Assembly (NCBI GenBank): GCA_014379065.1
Contig: JACMMM010000735.1
Span: forward strand, 1-8,562
Direction: 5' to 3'
Origin: Saprospiraceae bacterium
Lineage (GTDB): Bacteria; Bacteroidota; Bacteroidia; Chitinophagales; Saprospiraceae
Length of the DNA stretch: 8,562 bases
The notes under the pieces were generated by a model. It saw only the letters and a list, made by a program, of their open reading frames with translations, was not told the origin of the DNA and ran no database searches. Both the position numbers and the translations under genes were made by a program. The stretch's first letter is position 1, and the number at the start of each line of letters is the position of its first letter. Positions 6,992 to 8,562 of this stretch are shown in pieces.

Positions 6992-7021
6992 TTGACCACG
7001 TTTTTACCCGCCATAGCTTTA
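6992..7021 (+). promoter_or_regulatory. Mirror promoter-like element in the palindrome's right arm
   Basis: TTG (6992-6994), a 19-nt spacer and TAGCTTTA (7014-7021) mirror the candidate tdh promoter. No plus-strand gene follows; transcription from here would run antisense into the four-helix-bundle gene. It may simply be a by-product of the palindrome. Confidence 0.2.
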
Positions 7022-7050
7022 GCGAAGGCGAGATCACATTGACCACATTT

Positions 7051-7130
7051 TATCGGTTGCGAATGTATGACGGGGTTTGGGAAAGCGCAAAGCGGGTTTT
7101 TCTTTGGTCATCCACATGAATGTTGGAATG
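7051..7130. other. Intergenic stretch without recognised features
   Basis: Between the palindrome and the left inverted repeat I see no gene, promoter or terminator. The only plus-strand reading frame (ATG at 7064) closes after 18 codons and has no support. Confidence 0.5.
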
Positions 7131-7145
7131 TTTTGATTGTTGATT

Positions 7146-7190
7146 TTTTTGATTGATGATTGACGATTACATGAGTGTTGATTGTTGATG
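7146..7190. repeat. Left arm of perfect 45-bp inverted repeat
   Basis: Exactly complementary to 7637-7681, running from TTTTTGATTGATGATTGACG to a GATTGTTGATG end. Just outside, GATTGTTGAT at 7135-7144 repeats the arm's end (7180-7189) at an offset of 45 nt, as if a further unit had been partly lost. The gene's stop codon is 18 nt inside the arm. Confidence 0.92.
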
Positions 7191-7208
7191 GAAATGTGCG
7201 AGGGACGA

Positions 7209-7586
7209 TTATTTTGATTTTCCAATGGCAGTTTTGGTACTTGCGACAAAAATGGATACAAGTTCATTGTTTTCAGCGAGGATCGGTGTTAGTTTGCCCG
7301 TTGCAAACCAAGTGCGCTTGGAAATCAACTTTAGGCAAATCAACGTCTCCCGGAGTTCTTTGAGACAGATTTTCATTTTATGGATAAAATCCTCCCGTGA
7401 TTCTGCAGACTGTGCTTCACCGTAATTGAGAGCAGGCGAGGTACCCGAACGTAAAATTTGACCCCCAAGATGTTTGGCTGCTGCTGTTTTGGGCAATGCT
7501 TCCGCCAGATCAATGATGCGAGAAGCAAACTCAATTAGCCGATCCTCCAATTCTTGCGGAGTGGTTTTCTTTTGACTTTCTGCCAT
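7209..7586 (-). CDS. Four-helix-bundle protein, 23S rRNA-IVP family
   Basis: A 125-residue, highly helical protein of the family named 23S rRNA-intervening sequence protein (four helix bundle, Pfam PF05635/TIGR02436). The characteristic segment is LPKTAAAKHLGGQILRSG (31-48), then TSPALNYGEAQSAESREDF (49-67) and a helix with KMKICLKELRETLICLKLI (70-88). Predicted helices lie near 10-31, 33-59, 62-90 and 100-119. Members form oligomeric bundles; their function in rRNA intervening sequences is unknown, and the family is structurally related to Avd, the accessory protein of diversity-generating retroelements. No 23S rRNA, reverse transcriptase or template repeat is seen here. ATG 7586 gives the usual family start; an upstream ATG at 7594 is out of frame. 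The gene is bracketed by a perfect 45-bp inverted repeat. Confidence 0.92.
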   Translation of the reverse strand: MAESQKKTTPQELEDRLIEFASRIIDLAEALPKTAAAKHLGGQILRSGTSPALNYGEAQSAESREDFIHKMKICLKELRETLICLKLISKRTWFATGKLTPILAENNELVSIFVASTKTAIGKSK

Positions 7587-7619
7587 AGGCTCATAATTTT
7601 TTTAACATTAAAAATCAAA

Positions 7620-7681
7620 CAATCATCAATCAAAAACATCAACAATCAACACTCATGTAATCGTCAATCATCAATCAAAAA
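7620..7681. repeat. Right arm of perfect 45-bp inverted repeat plus partial tandem copy
   Basis: The full arm is 7637-7681, the exact complement of 7146-7190. A 22-bp direct repeat (CAATCATCAATCAAAAACAT plus CA) occurs at 7620-7641 and again at 7665-7686, an offset of exactly 45 nt. The arm is therefore one unit of a 45-nt tandem repeat with an incomplete second unit on the gene-proximal side. No promoter matching the Bacteroidota consensus was found in this arm for the gene. Confidence 0.9.
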
Positions 7682-7730
7682 CATCAGAATTTAACCCTAA
7701 ACTAATCACTATACGATTGCCCATCAATCT

Positions 7731-8147
7731 TCATGCGGCCAAAACAGGCTTGGTCATTGAAAGCAATAATTCAAGCACCAATCCATCAGGAAACAACCTA
7801 AAAGCGTACCTGCCGGGTACGGTTTCCATGCCTCTCGGAAGCCGGAGTGCGGTGGCCAAGACACGAGGCAACACACTAGCCGAATCCACCCGAAACCCCT
7901 CCGGCGGAAAAAACTGGGCACGCGTATCAGACCGCATGCCCTCCAATGGGAATTCAAACCGCAGACATCCAGCGGTAGTGACCGACAGCATGGCTTTTAC
8001 ATGCCGAACATGGCGGGGCTTAAATATGGCCCAATGCTTTGGCGATAAAACTGCTATTGAACAAATGCCGAAATGCGCACAATGCGCAGCGGGATTGCCG
8101 AGTTCGACGGAGGCGAGGATTTTTATTTCTGGCATAGGTTTCTGCAT
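7731..8147 (-). CDS. Hypothetical protein (138 aa)
   Basis: I do not recognise this family. The frame opens at ATG 8147 (QKPMPEIKILASVELGN); ATG 8135 at residue 5 is an equally possible start. The protein has Cys23 and Cys29 in HCAHFGIC, a histidine-rich stretch KPRHVRHVK, a central FEFPLEGM segment, and a hydrophobic C-terminal part (FRLFPDGLVLELLLS), but no clear signal peptide or membrane helix. The composition looks protein-like. A plus-strand frame of similar extent (7717-8166) is rich in Ser, Asn and Arg and is judged its shadow. The gene lies 39 nt downstream of another minus-strand gene, so the two are probably one transcript. The Cys/His content would allow metal binding, but no known motif is met. 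Confidence 0.65.
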   Translation of the reverse strand: MQKPMPEIKILASVELGNPAAHCAHFGICSIAVLSPKHWAIFKPRHVRHVKAMLSVTTAGCLRFEFPLEGMRSDTRAQFFPPEGFRVDSASVLPRVLATALRLPRGMETVPGRYAFRLFPDGLVLELLLSMTKPVLAA

Positions 8148-8158
8148 GGTTGGGTGGG

Positions 8159-8190
8159 GATATTAGGATATTGAGATATTAGGAAATTAT
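8159..8190. repeat. Four-unit 8-bp tandem repeat (GATATTAG)
   Basis: Consecutive units GATATTAG, GATATTGA, GATATTAG and the diverged GAAATTAT occupy the gap between the cysteine-rich gene and the 138-residue gene, and the last unit overlaps the TAA stop at 8187-8189. Slippage here could alter spacing between the two genes. Confidence 0.7.
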
Positions 8191-8562
8191 TCTCGGACCG
8201 ATTTGAGTGGCACCTTGACCAAAAGCGGCTCATCGCTGGTGGTTTGGTAGCAGGCTCCGGGGGTGCCGGGTTCGCCGGGTTTGTCGAAGCGGCAAAAACA
8301 GCCGTCCATTTGGAGTTTAAAATCGCAGCCTCCACAGCCTTCGCCCGTGCAGGCCGTCCAGTAAGAGTCGGCGAAATAATTGCCGTCCTTGTCGGGCTTG
8401 AGCCGTAGGGCCACGAACACGGATTGCTCCATGTCTTCCGAATGGCGGCTTTCGAGCGTGAGCCACCAATAGCCTTCTATTGATTGAAGGTCAATCTTTT
8501 CGACGCTTCCCACCCTCGGGAGCTTGACAGATACTGCGCGAACGAGCACCTCTTCGCGCGTG
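8187..8562 (-). CDS. Cysteine-rich hypothetical protein (5' end beyond window)
   Basis: The frame is open to the right edge: the codons before the GTG at 8549 read Thr-Arg-Glu-Glu without a stop, so the true start is most likely outside the window. At least 124 residues are encoded. The visible part has a beta-rich first half (YWWLTLESRHSEDMEQSVFV, VALRLKPDKDGNYFADSYW) and a cysteine-rich second half: ACTGEGCGGCDFKL, DGCFCRF and GACYQT, giving six cysteines within about 40 residues. That pattern suggests a bound metal, an iron-sulfur cluster or disulfides, but does not match a named motif I can identify. It ends PLLVKVPLKSVRE before TAA 8187-8189. It is followed by the 138-residue gene on the same strand. 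Confidence 0.75.
   Translation of the reverse strand, partial: TREEVLVRAVSVKLPRVGSVEKIDLQSIEGYWWLTLESRHSEDMEQSVFVALRLKPDKDGNYFADSYWTACTGEGCGGCDFKLQMDGCFCRFDKPGEPGTPGACYQTTSDEPLLVKVPLKSVRE

Larger units (their letters stand above)
6919..7050. repeat. Large imperfect palindrome upstream of tdh (45-bp arms, 14-nt loop, outer extension)
   Basis: The arms 6931-6975 and 6990-7034 are complementary over 45 bp with three mismatches and no gaps, around a 14-nt loop (6976-6989). Beyond an unequal 3- versus 7-nt bulge, the complementarity resumes as AAATGTGGT (6919-6927) and ACCACATTT (7042-7050). The motif TCACATTGACCAC occurs directly repeated at 6987-6999 and 7034-7046, and ATGTGGTCAATG appears inverted in the left arm. 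No reading frame of note covers it. Options are a dispersed palindromic repeat (MITE- or REP-like), a bidirectional terminator, or a regulatory hairpin in the tdh leader. The symmetry is directly visible; the role is not known. Confidence 0.9.
7131..7686 (-). mobile_element. Candidate IVS-like element: four-helix-bundle gene between 45-bp inverted repeats
   Basis: The unit consists of the left arm (7146-7190, plus a partial copy from 7131), the gene 7209-7586, and the right arm (7637-7681, plus a partial copy 7620-7636). The arms are perfect complements. In 23S rRNA, genes of this protein family lie in intervening sequences whose ends pair and are cut out by RNase III; the organisation here is the same but outside rRNA. 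No transposase is present and I find no clear target-site duplication (only GAAT near both outer ends, too short to count). Calling it mobile is inference from structure. Confidence 0.5.

Noticed and set aside
7209..7586. Avd-like accessory gene of a diversity-generating retroelement
   Set aside because: The protein family is structurally related to Avd, but no reverse transcriptase, template repeat or variable repeat is visible, and the conserved segment fits the 23S-IVP group.
7620..7686. CRISPR array from repeated CAATCATCAATCAAAAACAT
   Set aside because: Only two direct copies, in low-complexity sequence that also forms inverted copies; no regular spacers.
7131..7690. Classical insertion sequence
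   Set aside because: There are inverted repeats but no transposase, and no convincing target-site duplication at the outer ends.
7717..8166. Plus-strand open frame of 149 codons overlapping the 138-residue minus-strand gene
   Set aside because: Composition is Ser/Asn/Arg-rich and irregular; the minus-strand frame looks more protein-like and lies in line with the next gene.
8547..8549. GTG start for the cysteine-rich gene
   Set aside because: The frame stays open to the window edge upstream of this codon, so it is more likely an internal valine.

Overview
The window looks like a chromosomal segment of a member of the phylum Bacteroidota, with moderate GC. The evidence is a good TTTG-N18-TAnnTTTG promoter, start codons without Shine-Dalgarno sequences, periplasmic TPR-type histidine kinases with HPK7 catalytic cores, a GalE-like L-threonine dehydrogenase and a free-standing 23S-IVP/four-helix-bundle gene. 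A Saprospira-like lineage is possible, but this is a guess from protein flavour.

Left part (1-5293, minus strand): three paralogous sensor kinases in tandem. The leftmost is cut by the window edge just after its phospho-acceptor histidine. The other two are complete (650 and 643 residues), nearly collinear, and carry seven TPRs at an exact 40-residue spacing. Each has a signal peptide, a TPR sensor, one membrane helix, a HisKA_3 dimerisation/phospho-acceptor domain and, in the complete copies, a HATPase domain. No response regulator lies in the window. Divergent from them is a small lipoprotein gene (5369-5941) with the best promoter in the window.

Middle (5966-6910, minus strand): a GalE-like short-chain L-threonine 3-dehydrogenase (tdh), convergent with the lipoprotein gene. 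Directly upstream of tdh is a long palindrome: two 45-bp arms with three mismatches around a 14-nt loop (6931-7034). Each arm contains a promoter-like element pointing outward.

Right part (7131-7686): a four-helix-bundle gene of the 23S rRNA intervening-sequence protein family, bracketed by a perfect 45-bp inverted repeat. The arms carry extra partial direct copies at the same 45-nt period. This resembles the protein-coding intervening sequences of 23S rRNA, but it sits between protein genes. It is the most interesting structure here and may be a small dispersed, non-autonomous element.

Right end (7731-8562, minus strand): two unrecognised genes, probably co-transcribed. One is 138 residues; the other is cysteine-rich and its 5' end lies beyond the window. 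They are separated by a short gap holding a four-unit, 8-bp tandem repeat.
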